A DNA stretch of 8,895 bases from Chloroflexota bacterium. GTDB taxonomy: Bacteria > Chloroflexota > Dehalococcoidia > Lucifugimonadales > JADFKI01. Shown piece after piece: positions 1 through 5,906 of the stretch; the first letter of the stretch is position 1; every line of letters begins with the position of its first letter. The notes under the pieces were generated by a model. That model saw only the letters and a program-made list of their open reading frames with translations. It was not told the origin of the DNA and did not search any database. A program made the translations under genes and the position numbers. Location: NCBI GenBank assembly GCA_009838595.1, contig VXRI01000304.1:1-8895 (forward strand). Direction: 5' to 3'.

Positions 1-758
1 ACTGGGCAGACATCCTGGCATATGTCGCAGCCGAAGACCCAATCTCCGACCAACGGACGAAGCTCGCGCGGTATCGCGCCTCGTAGCTCGATGGTTAAGT
101 ATGAGATGCAGCGCTTGTTGTCGATGACATACGGCGCAACTATTGCGCCCGTCGGGCAGGCATCGATACACATGATGCACGAGCCGCAGTTCTTCTTCAA
201 CGGCGTGTCCGGCTGCAAGTCAATGTCTGTGATGACCTGCGCCAGAAAAACCCAAGAGCCGTGCGTTGGCGTCAGGATGTTCGTATTCTTGCCAAACCAG
301 CCGATGCCGGCGCGTGCCGCTGCCGCGCGATCGTTCATCGGCCCATCGTCCACGAAGATGCGTGTCTTGACCTCGCGTGCCGCGATTTCTGGCAGCTTTG
401 CGGCAAACTCCCGCAGACGCTTCTTGATGACATCGTGGTAGTCGTCGCCCCAGGCATAGCGGGCTATCTTGCCGCGCGGCTGTTCGTCCGGTGTGTCCGG
501 CTCGCCGGTGTTGTAGCTAAGTGCGAGCGATATGACCGACTTCGCGCATTCGAGCAGCGCGCCCGGTCGGTTGGCACGGCGCACACGGTCCTCGGTGTAC
601 CATGTGAAGCCGTCCATGTGCCCGTCCCGGATGCGCTGTAAAGCTGCGGCTTCGTCGCGCGCGAATGCATCGGCAGTCGTTACGCGCACGATGTCAAAGC
701 CACATTCGTAGCCCAGTTGCTTGATTTTATCTTCCATGCCTACTTCAGTCGCCTGCAA
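1..758 (-). CDS. queG: Epoxyqueuosine reductase QueG, C-terminal part cut by the window edge
   Basis: QueG is a cytoplasmic cobalamin- and iron-sulfur-dependent enzyme that reduces epoxyqueuosine to queuosine in tRNA, the last step of queuosine synthesis. The 252 visible codons carry the family signature. FVDDGPMNDR (residues 135-144) holds the acidic active-site position. CGSCIMCIDACPTG (191-204), C217 in CISYLTIEL, and GCDICQDVCP (243-252) supply the eight cysteines for two [4Fe-4S] clusters. The C-terminal HEAT-like region lies beyond base 1. Two starts are possible. TTG at 758 has AAGGA at 766-770 with a 7-nt spacer. ATG at 737, seven codons inside, has only a weak site. I chose TTG for its ribosome-binding site, although the ATG also fits the family N-terminus. 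The gene is divergent from guaB3. Reductive dehalogenases share the cobalamin/Fe-S fold, but the motifs here are those of QueG. Confidence 0.93.
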   Translation of the reverse strand, partial: MQATEVGMEDKIKQLGYECGFDIVRVTTADAFARDEAAALQRIRDGHMDGFTWYTEDRVRRANRPGALLECAKSVISLALSYNTGEPDTPDEQPRGKIARYAWGDDYHDVIKKRLREFAAKLPEIAAREVKTRIFVDDGPMNDRAAAARAGIGWFGKNTNILTPTHGSWVFLAQVITDIDLQPDTPLKKNCGSCIMCIDACPTGAIVAPYVIDNKRCISYLTIELRGAIPRELRPLVGDWVFGCDICQDVCP

Positions 759-851
759 GCAATCATCCTTTTCAGTGAATAAATCGACGGACATATAATC
801 GTAGGTAATGATAATAATTCACTCCGTTATATTGACCACCGTTGTTGCAGC

Positions 852-860
852 ATTATATCA
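852..860 (-). promoter_or_regulatory. Possible extended -10 promoter for queG
   Basis: Read on the minus strand this is TGATATAAT, a perfect -10 hexamer preceded by the extended -10 TG. No convincing -35 lies 16-18 nt upstream. Transcription would start near 845, giving a leader of about 87 nt before the TTG start. It overlaps a weaker plus-strand pair, TTGACC at 832-837 and TATATC at 854-859 (16-nt spacer). This is pattern matching only. Confidence 0.35.
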
Positions 861-972
861 TCACAGTTACCATGAATCGCGGCGCTCGCGAATACAGATT
901 CGCATGGGAAAAGAGCGGCTGCGACGATTGCACAGGCGCTGTCCTATTCCGCCTTGTTAGGAGAAGGATGAT

Positions 973-1041
973 ATGAGGAATTGTCCTAACGCTTTTTACA
1001 CCGCGCTCTTGCAATCATATCAACGGCGCAAAAATCCTTGA
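973..1041 (+). CDS. Possible short ORF of 22 codons upstream of guaB3
   Basis: This is an ATG-to-TGA ORF of 22 codons, beginning MRNCPNAF and ending YQRRKNP. AGGAG at 959-963 (9-nt spacer) and AAGGA at 964-968 (4-nt spacer) precede it. The first site sits in one arm of the GTTAGGA/TCCTAAC inverted repeat, so it could be masked by RNA folding. Its end overlaps the -35 hexamer of the proposed guaB3 promoter, so it would not be on that transcript. A plus-strand promoter at 832-859 could serve it. No homology is recognised, and chance is a real alternative. Confidence 0.18.
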   Translation: MRNCPNAFYTALLQSYQRRKNP

Positions 1042-1066
1042 ATAGCCAATACTGCTTTGTTATATT
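1038..1066 (+). promoter_or_regulatory. Sigma70-like promoter of guaB3
   Basis: TTGAAT at 1038-1043 and TATATT at 1061-1066 are separated by exactly 17 nt. The -10 matches consensus at 5 of 6 positions and the -35 at 4 of 6. Transcription would start near 1073, giving a leader of about 25 nt that contains the GGGGG ribosome-binding site at 1087-1091 and the TTG start at 1098. The promoter covers the possible upstream TTG at 1038 and so argues against that start. Confidence 0.55.
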
Positions 1067-1097
1067 CAGACAATCCATCATTATTAGGGGGCGTATC

Positions 1098-2240
1098 TTG
1101 GCAACACCGCGCATCAAGGAATTACGGCGGGTCTATGGATTCGATGAAGTCGCAATCGTACCCGGTGAGCTGACAATCAACCCGGAGCTGGTCAGTACCG
1201 ATTTCCCGATTGACGGCATAACGCTGAAAACACCTGTGCTTGCCTCTGCGATGGACGCGGTCGGCTCCCCCAAGTTCGCAGGGAAGATGAGCGAACTTGG
1301 AGGCATGGGCGTGATGAATCTGGAAGGCGTGCAGGCACGATACGACGACCCGGATGAGATTCTCAACCAGATTGTCACCACGCCGCAGGATGAGGTAACG
1401 GGCCTGTTGCAAAAGCTCTATTCCGCTCCGATACGGCACGACCTTGTGGGTGAGCGGGTGGAAGAGATGAAAGAAAACGGCGCTGTGTGCGCCGTTTCCG
1501 TTACCCCCGCGAAAACGAAAGAACTCGCGCCGGTCGCGGCGGAGGCTGGTGCGGACATGATTGTCGTACAGTCCACCGTTACCACCGCGAGGCATATCTC
1601 CAACAGCGCGCGAGGGCTGCGTTTCCCGGAACTTTTGGAAATGCTGGACGTTCCTATGCTGGTTGGCAACTGCGTCGGCTACGACGTCGCGCTTGAGTTG
1701 ATGGAAACCGGAATTCATGGTGTTCTAGTGGGCGTGGGCCCCGGCGCGGCTTGCACCACGCGTGAGGTTACGGGCGTGGGCGTGCCGCAAGTCAGCGCAA
1801 CACTCGACTGCGCGGCAGCACGGGACGAATACTACGAGCGTACGGGACGCTATGTGCCGATAGTAACGGATGGCGGCATACGAACCGGCGGCGACTTGTG
1901 CAAGGCATTTGCGTGCGGCGCGGACGCAGTGATGCTCGGCACACCGCTTGCGCAGGCAGAAGAGGCGCCAGGCAAGGGCTACAACTGGGGCATGGCGAAC
2001 CCGCATCCTGCACTGCCGAGAGGCACGCGAGTCAAAGTCGGCATCAACGGCAGTCTAGAAGAAATCCTGTACGGCCCCACATCGGTAACCGACGGCACGC
2101 AGAACCTGATGGGCGCGCTGCAAGTGTGCATGGGCATGATAGGCGCGCAGACAATCCAAGAAATGCATGAAGCCGAAGTCGTAGTCGCCCCGTCCATCAA
2201 GACCGAAGGCAAGCACTACCAGCTAGGACTAGATAGTTAG
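1098..2240 (+). CDS. guaB3: GuaB3-family IMP dehydrogenase-related protein
   Basis: This 380-residue cytoplasmic TIM-barrel enzyme belongs to the IMPDH/GMP reductase family, which acts in guanine nucleotide metabolism; IMP dehydrogenases convert IMP to XMP with [14 protein letters not shown] (212-222) holds the nucleophilic cysteine at 219 and the potassium-binding loop. [11 protein letters not shown] (257-267) is the phosphate-binding segment. The two CBS domains of standard GuaB (about 490 residues) are absent. The usual flap sequence is replaced by a GuaB3-like stretch ([15 protein letters not shown], 297-311). By recall the protein resembles cyanobacterial GuaB3 closely throughout. The TTG start at 1098 has GGGGG at 1087-1091 and yields [14 protein letters not shown], the expected family N-terminus. 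The in-frame TTG at 1038 lies in the promoter. Exact substrate preference cannot be read from sequence. The gene ends in TAG and stands alone. Confidence 0.93.
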   Translation: MATPRIKELRRVYGFDEVAIVPGELTINPELVSTDFPIDGITLKTPVLASAMDAVGSPKFAGKMSELGGMGVMNLEGVQARYDDPDEILNQIVTTPQDEVTGLLQKLYSAPIRHDLVGERVEEMKENGAVCAVSVTPAKTKELAPVAAEAGADMIVVQSTVTTARHISNSARGLRFPELLEMLDVPMLVGNCVGYDVALELMETGIHGVLVGVGPGAACTTREVTGVGVPQVSATLDCAAARDEYYERTGRYVPIVTDGGIRTGGDLCKAFACGADAVMLGTPLAQAEEAPGKGYNWGMANPHPALPRGTRVKVGINGSLEEILYGPTSVTDGTQNLMGALQVCMGMIGAQTIQEMHEAEVVVAPSIKTEGKHYQLGLDS

Positions 2241-2411
2241 GCGCGATTGGAACAATCCCTTTCCGATATCAATACCTTGGGAGGCGGATATTAATACCTT
2301 GCGACTAAAGCCGACCTTCAGGCAATGGAATATCGGCAGAGACCACGCTAATCGCTGTTATCGCGCTGTCCTGCCCATCAGCACCGCCTTACAGCGATGT
2401 GGTATTACTGA
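2241..2411. other. Convergent spacer between guaB3 and prmC, with short repeats
   Basis: This 171-bp spacer separates the 3' ends of guaB3 and prmC. It holds a direct repeat, GATATCAATACCTTG (2265-2279) and GATATTAATACCTTG (2287-2301), which is 14 of 15 identical with a period of 22 nt. It also holds an 8-bp inverted repeat, ATCGCTGT (2351-2358) and ACAGCGAT (2391-2398), with a 32-nt loop. There is no hairpin followed by a T-run, so I cannot place an intrinsic terminator. Confidence 0.5.
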
Positions 2412-3305
2412 TTAAGTTCTGACTACAAGACAGCGCGGCAGACCAAGCAAATCATTGAGCACATAAATATCGGCGCGGGGGAATTGCTCCCGCGCCGTTT
2501 TGCGTGCGGTGTCGGACTGCTCCGGCGATATTTCGATTAGCGCACAGCCGCCGGCGTTCACTTTGGATGGCGCTTGTCGCAATAGTTGGCGTATCACTTC
2601 CATGCCGTCCTTACCGCCGTCGAGGGCTCGGCGCGGTTCGTGGCGTACTTCCGGCGACAGCCTTGCGATAAGGTCGCTTGCGATGTATGGCGGGTTCGAA
2701 ACGACGATGTCAACGCTGTGCTGCAATGGCGTAAGTAAATCACCTTGCAGCAGGCAAACGCGGTCAACCAATTTGTGCTTACGGCGATTGTGTTTTGCAA
2801 CCGTGAGCGCATCGGAGGATAAATCTATGCCGAATACTTGTGCATTCGGCAGGTTTGCCGCCAGCGCCATCGCAATCGCGCCGCTGCCCGTGCCGACGTC
2901 CGCAATCGTGATAGGTTCTGTGTGTAATGCTGAGGTATAGTCCAGTGCCGCGGCAACAATCAGCTCGGTCTCTTGGCGTGGTATAAGCACGGCTGAGTTT
3001 ACACTCAATTCCAATCCGTAGAACTCGCGGTGCCCGGTGATGTAGGCGAGTGGTTCGCCGGACAATCTGCGATTCGTGATGGCTTGAACTCGGTCAACGG
3101 TTGAGGGTTTCAACGATTCGTTGAGTGAGGCGTAGAATTGTGCGCGGTTCCAGTTGAGGGAGTGGCGCACCAGCACTTCGGCTTCGAGATTGCTGTCGGG
3201 GATGCAGTGCTGTTTGAGCGTCGCCGCGACTTGCGCGGATACTTGTTGCACGGTGCGCGGAGTATCGCAATGCTCTTGCTGTTGCTGTTGAGGCAGGGCT
3301 GCCAT
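2412..3305 (-). CDS. prmC: PrmC, peptide chain release factor glutamine N5-methyltransferase
   Basis: PrmC uses S-adenosylmethionine to methylate the glutamine of the GGQ motif in release factors 1 and 2, which makes peptide release efficient. The protein has 297 residues, about the usual size. An N-terminal helical domain includes PLAYITGHREF (85-95) and PRQETE (109-114). The SAM-binding motif is DVGTGSG (136-142). The catalytic NPPY (204-207) binds the target glutamine, and RRALDGGKDG (225-234) follows. The N-terminus carries an odd run of five glutamines (6-10). The ATG at 3305-3303 shares one base with the TGA of prfA (TGATG), so translation is probably coupled; a TTG one codon upstream (3308) is a less likely start. 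It lies directly downstream of prfA, whose product is its substrate. It ends in TAA. Confidence 0.95.
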   Translation of the reverse strand: MAALPQQQQQEHCDTPRTVQQVSAQVAATLKQHCIPDSNLEAEVLVRHSLNWNRAQFYASLNESLKPSTVDRVQAITNRRLSGEPLAYITGHREFYGLELSVNSAVLIPRQETELIVAAALDYTSALHTEPITIADVGTGSGAIAMALAANLPNAQVFGIDLSSDALTVAKHNRRKHKLVDRVCLLQGDLLTPLQHSVDIVVSNPPYIASDLIARLSPEVRHEPRRALDGGKDGMEVIRQLLRQAPSKVNAGGCALIEISPEQSDTARKTAREQFPRADIYVLNDLLGLPRCLVVRT

Positions 3306-4378
3306 CAACCGCCGAATACGAGCGCGTCCGCTTGCTCTTGCCGTATCAGCGCTTCGATGAACTCGTCTATGTCGCCGTCAAGCACCTGCTCGAGATTGTA
3401 GCTGGACAAGTTGACGCGGTGGTCGGTTACGCGGCTCTGCGGGAAGTTATATGTGCGGACGCGCTGCGACCTATCGCCGCTGCCGACTTGCGCACGCCTC
3501 GCTTCGGAGATTTCCGCGTGCTGGCGTTCGATCTCACGCGCGAGCAGCCTAGAGCGCAGGACCGCCATCGCCTTCTCGCGGTTCTTGAGCTGCGAGCGTT
3601 CGTCTTGGCAGGTCGCTACTATACCTGTTGGCACATGCGTGATGCGGACGGCGGTCTCGACCTTCTGCACATTCTGCCCACCGTGTCCGCCTGCTCGAAA
3701 AATGTCGATGTCCAAATCGTCGGGCTTGATGTCAATGTCCACTTCTTCGGCTTCGGGCAGCACCGCCACCGTCGCCGCCGATGTGTGGATGCGCCCGCTC
3801 GACTCGGTAACCGGCACGCGCTGCACACGATGCCCGCCGCTCTCGTGCTTGAGGCGGCTGTACGCGCCGCTGCCCTTCAGCTCGAAGACAATCTCCTTGA
3901 TCGCGCCAAGCCCGGTCTGGTTGACATCGATGACTTCGGTCCGCCAGCCGTTGCGCTGGGCGTAGCGCGTGTACATCCGATATAGGTCGGACGCGAACAA
4001 GCCTGCCTCGTCTCCGCCTGTGCCTGCGCGGATTTCTAGGATCACGTTCTTCTCATCATTCGGATCTTTGGGGATAAGCTCAATGCGCAAGTCTGCCTCG
4101 ATGCGCTCGATATTCGCCAACAAATCGGCTTCCTCTTCGCGCGCTAATCCAATCATATCCGCGTCAGACTCTTCGCGCAGCAGCAATCGAACCTCGTCGA
4201 GCTGCGTCTGGGCATCGCGGAACTCGCGCGAAAGTTCGACTATTGTGCGTATCGAGCCTTGCTCTTTAGCAAGCGTCTGAATGCGCGTGAAATCCACCGC
4301 CACCTCAGGATCCGCCATCAGGCTGTCTAGTTCATCATACCGCTGCTCGATAGCCTCAAGCCGCTCTTGCATCGTCAT
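3305..4378 (-). CDS. prfA: Peptide chain release factor 1
   Basis: RF1 recognises UAA and UAG in the ribosomal A site and triggers release of the finished protein. The 357 residues match the family length (about 360). An N-terminal coiled region (1-100) comes first. The RF1 stop-codon anticodon tripeptide PxT appears as PVT at 189-191 (in QRVPVTES). [15 protein letters not shown] (195-209) follows. The catalytic GGQ lies at 233-235 in [15 protein letters not shown], and [10 protein letters not shown] at 257-266. PxT rather than SPF separates it from RF2. The start is ATG at 4378, with another ATG two codons inside at 4372. Neither has a clear ribosome-binding site, and the candidate promoter lies very close, so the mRNA may be nearly leaderless. 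The gene ends in TGA overlapping the prmC start. Confidence 0.96.
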   Translation of the reverse strand: MTMQERLEAIEQRYDELDSLMADPEVAVDFTRIQTLAKEQGSIRTIVELSREFRDAQTQLDEVRLLLREESDADMIGLAREEEADLLANIERIEADLRIELIPKDPNDEKNVILEIRAGTGGDEAGLFASDLYRMYTRYAQRNGWRTEVIDVNQTGLGAIKEIVFELKGSGAYSRLKHESGGHRVQRVPVTESSGRIHTSAATVAVLPEAEEVDIDIKPDDLDIDIFRAGGHGGQNVQKVETAVRITHVPTGIVATCQDERSQLKNREKAMAVLRSRLLAREIERQHAEISEARRAQVGSGDRSQRVRTYNFPQSRVTDHRVNLSSYNLEQVLDGDIDEFIEALIRQEQADALVFGG

Positions 4379-4393
4379 CTGTAAGTGCGCTCA

Positions 4394-4424
4394 CTTGTAA
4401 CTGCTGTCGTGTGCCAACTGTCAA
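4394..4424 (-). promoter_or_regulatory. Possible prfA-prmC promoter
   Basis: On the minus strand there is a perfect -35 TTGACA (plus-strand TGTCAA, 4419-4424). A weak -10 follows: TACAAG at 4394-4399 with a 19-nt spacer, or TTACAA at 4395-4400 with 18. Transcription would start near 4387, about 9 nt before the ATG at 4378. The -10 is poor and no Shine-Dalgarno site fits in such a leader, so this is tentative. Confidence 0.33.
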
Positions 4425-4470
4425 TCTTCTATCAAGTAGTATATCAGATGCAATGCTCATGACGAATAAT

Positions 4471-4630
4471 GTCAAGATGATTTCACAAATGCGATTTATC
4501 CCTGCCATTTCGAGCGAATCGAGAAATCTCAAGTCGGGAACAGGTTCGCAGACAACGATTTTTGGACTCCCACCTACGCGGTAATGACGGATACTGCGGG
4601 CAATGGGATTTGTGAAATTGTCTTAATGTC
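4471..4630. mobile_element. MITE-like element, second family (single copy here)
   Basis: An 11-bp perfect terminal inverted repeat, ATTTCACAAAT at 4480-4490 and ATTTGTGAAAT at 4608-4618, bounds the element. Imperfect similarity continues outward: GTCAAGATG at 4471-4479 against the complement of TTGTCTTAAT at 4618-4627. The interior has no coding capacity. It includes a TTTCGAGCGAATCGAGAAA near-palindrome at 4508-4526, a motif that looks like common intergenic repeats in bacteria. The outer limits are uncertain by about 10 bp and no target-site duplication is clear. Being non-coding, it would depend on a transposase elsewhere. Confidence 0.5.
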
Positions 4631-4702
4631 GGAATTTCGCCTGCGACTCCGAATCACATCCTTGACCTTAACCCGCGTAGAACTTAATCTGAATATGCAT
4701 GA

Positions 4703-4855
4703 ATTAGGTTCTGTTGACATTTCATAGGTCTAGTCATTCCTGCGAAAGCAGGAATACAGTGTTTGCAACGGTGTCAATGAGACAAGAATGGCTACATTGT
4801 GAGTTTCTGGGTTCTCGTTTTCACGGGAATGCCGGAAATGTCAACATGCCCTAGC
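4703..4855 (+). mobile_element. MITE-like element, first family, copy 1
   Basis: The left terminal repeat is ATTAGGTTCTGTTGACATTT (4703-4722). The right end (4836-4855) is its complement at 15 of 20 positions. The left repeat is identical to the terminal repeat at 8751-8770 (opposite strand). The interior also aligns with the complement of 8613-8770: both share GTCATTC, AAGCAGGAAT, GGCTACATT or TGCTACATT, and a TCGTTTTCACG or CCGTTTTCACG block near the far end. A perfect 8-bp hairpin, ATTCCTGC-gaaa-GCAGGAAT, lies at 4736-4755. At 153 bp it codes for nothing. The degenerate right end suggests an old copy. Confidence 0.68.
4736..4755. repeat. Perfect hairpin inside the first-family MITE
   Basis: Arms ATTCCTGC (4736-4743) and GCAGGAAT (4748-4755) enclose a GAAA tetraloop, so the same RNA fold would be stable. 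Copy 2 of the element keeps only the GCAGGAAT arm, and its partner arm has diverged. Confidence 0.6.
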
Positions 4856-4869
4856 GCTATTAGCATGTT
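4843..4869 (+). repeat. Hairpin across the MITE right end and its flank
   Basis: AACATGC (4843-4849) and GCATGTT (4863-4869) form a 7-bp perfect inverted repeat with a 13-nt loop holding the palindrome TAGCGCTA. A TTTTT run follows nine bases later, at 4879-4883. One arm is in the MITE end and the other in flanking DNA. The spacing to the T-run is too long for a standard intrinsic terminator. Confidence 0.35.
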
Positions 4870-4906
4870 CTCCGTGTCTTTTTCCGCTCAGGAGGAAGGT
4901 TAGGAT

Positions 4907-4966
4907 ATGGACATCTGTTCAGGTTCAGGCAACAACAGCACGCGCGCGCGAAAGAGGATTAAATGA
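4907..4966 (+). CDS. Possible 19-codon leader ORF coupled to the epimerase gene
   Basis: ATG at 4907-4909 is preceded by a full AGGAGG (4890-4895, 11-nt spacer) and by AAGG at 4896-4899. The ORF runs 19 codons to TGA at 4964-4966, which overlaps the epimerase ATG (4963-4965) as ATGA. The peptide starts MDICSGSGNN and ends in a basic stretch, TRARKRIK. The overlap and strong ribosome-binding site fit translational coupling, but the epimerase also has its own AGAGG site at 4953-4957. No family is recognised. Chance cannot be excluded for an ORF this short. Confidence 0.3.
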   Translation: MDICSGSGNNSTRARKRIK

Positions 4967-5856
4967 AAGTAGTCGTTGGCGGTTCATCGGGGCTGATTGG
5001 AGTGGCGCTGGTGCGAAGACTACAATCTGACGGGCACGATGTGCTACGACTTGTGCGGCACGCTCGGACTGCGCCGGACGAAGTTGAGTGGGACCCTGTC
5101 AGAGGCAGTATCGACGCCGAAGCGCTTGAAGGTGTGATAGCGGTGGTGCATTTAGGCGGGGCGAGCATCGCTGCGCAGCGATGGGATGTCGTGTACAAGC
5201 AGACGATACGCGACAGCCGCGTCAACAGCACGCGCTTGCTCAGCGAGACGCTTGCGGGTTTGCAATCTAAGCCTAGCGTGTTCCTTTGTGCATCCGCGCT
5301 CGGCTTTTACGGTGACAGGAAGGACGAAATAATTACCGAGAACATGCCGCAAGGCAGGGGATTTCTCGCTGATGTGAGCGCAGAATGGGAAGCCGCGACT
5401 GCGCCTGCTTCTGACGCGGGCATTCGCGTGTGCAACATGCGAATCGGCGTGGTGCTGAGCAAAGACGGCGACCTGCCGCGCAGGATGCTCGCTCCGTTCA
5501 AAATGGGACTTGGCGGCAAGTTGGGCAACGGCAATCAGTACATGAGCTGGGTGCATATAGATGATGTGCTGGGCGGATTCATGCACGCGCTAGACAGACC
5601 GTCGCTTGAAGGTCCGGTTAACCTGTCCGTGCCCAATGCCGTTACCAACCGCGAGTTCACCAGGGCATTGGCGCGCGCAGTGAAGCGCCCGGCTATGTTC
5701 AGAGTGCCTAAACTCGCGCTGCGCATTGCGATGGGCGAGGCGGCACAGTTCGCCACCGGATCGACGAGAATGTACCCACTGAAGCTTTCGCAAAGCGGGT
5801 ATCAATTCCAGTGGGAAGACATATATCTAGCGCTGCGAGATATACTCAGCGACTAG
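4963..5856 (+). CDS. TIGR01777-family NAD(P)-dependent epimerase/dehydratase-like protein
   Basis: The protein has 297 residues, the usual length of this extended short-chain dehydrogenase subfamily (YfcH/slr1223 type, sometimes misnamed SulA cell-division inhibitor). GGSSGLIG (6-13) is the Rossmann dinucleotide-binding loop. Then come LGGASIAAQRW (64-74), RDSRVNSTR (83-91), SALGFYGDRKDE (111-122), MSWVHIDDV (194-202) and PNAVTNREF (224-232). A C-terminal DUF1731-like tail (about 245-295) follows. The standard SDR YxxxK pair is not visible, as expected for this subfamily, whose substrate is unknown. ATG at 4963 has AGAGG at 4953-4957 with a 5-nt spacer. The gene stands alone, converging on acuC with a 50-bp gap that holds no terminator-like hairpin. 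Confidence 0.9.
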   Translation: MKVVVGGSSGLIGVALVRRLQSDGHDVLRLVRHARTAPDEVEWDPVRGSIDAEALEGVIAVVHLGGASIAAQRWDVVYKQTIRDSRVNSTRLLSETLAGLQSKPSVFLCASALGFYGDRKDEIITENMPQGRGFLADVSAEWEAATAPASDAGIRVCNMRIGVVLSKDGDLPRRMLAPFKMGLGGKLGNGNQYMSWVHIDDVLGGFMHALDRPSLEGPVNLSVPNAVTNREFTRALARAVKRPAMFRVPKLALRIAMGEAAQFATGSTRMYPLKLSQSGYQFQWEDIYLALRDILSD

Positions 5857-5906
5857 ATGCTCAACAATGGAATCCATATCGAACAGTTGCAAGCGCCGTA
5901 ACTCAA

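Larger units (their letters stand above)
759..1097. other. Divergent queG/guaB3 intergenic region
   Basis: This 339-bp spacer between divergent genes is AT-rich around 770-860. It holds candidate promoters for both directions. There is a small hairpin, GCGAAT/ATTCGC, with a 4-nt loop at 888-903. An inverted repeat, GTTAGGA (956-962) and TCCTAAC (984-990), is followed by CTTTTT at 992-996. A 22-codon ORF lies at 973-1041. I see no tRNA or recognisable riboswitch. Confidence 0.6.
4379..4962. other. 584-bp spacer between prfA and the epimerase gene, rich in inverted-repeat elements
   Basis: The spacer lies between divergent genes. From left to right it holds the possible prfA promoter, one MITE-like element (about 4471-4630), about 70 bp of unassigned sequence, a second MITE-like element of another family (4703-4855), a junction hairpin (4843-4869), and a 19-codon ORF (4907-4966) ending in the epimerase start. 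A CGCGCGCGCG run at 4941-4950 lies in that ORF. No convincing promoter for the epimerase gene is visible. Confidence 0.6.

Noticed and set aside
22..641. Open plus-strand frames across the left end
   Set aside because: They lie antisense to queG, whose minus-strand frame carries clear Fe-S cysteine motifs; the plus frames have no family features.
759..1097. tRNA or riboswitch in the queG/guaB3 spacer
   Set aside because: No cloverleaf with a T-loop GTTC signature, and no recognisable purine or preQ1 aptamer core, could be found by eye.
1122..1718. A 198-codon minus-strand frame inside guaB3
   Set aside because: The opposite strand encodes strongly conserved IMPDH-family sequence over the same stretch, so this is a shadow of GC-rich coding DNA.
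3332..3985. Long plus-strand frames opposite prfA
   Set aside because: prfA motifs (PVT, GGQ) on the minus strand explain the region; the plus frames resemble no family.
4703..4728. TTGACA inside the MITE ends as outward promoters
   Set aside because: The hexamer points into the element at both ends and no -10 lies 16-18 nt beyond it.
4471..4855. CRISPR array
   Set aside because: The repeats are inverted pairs of different sequence, with no regularly spaced direct repeats and no cas genes.
4941..4950. CGCGCGCGCG run as a Z-DNA or regulatory signal
   Set aside because: Five CG repeats are too short to claim a role, and they fall inside a possible leader ORF.
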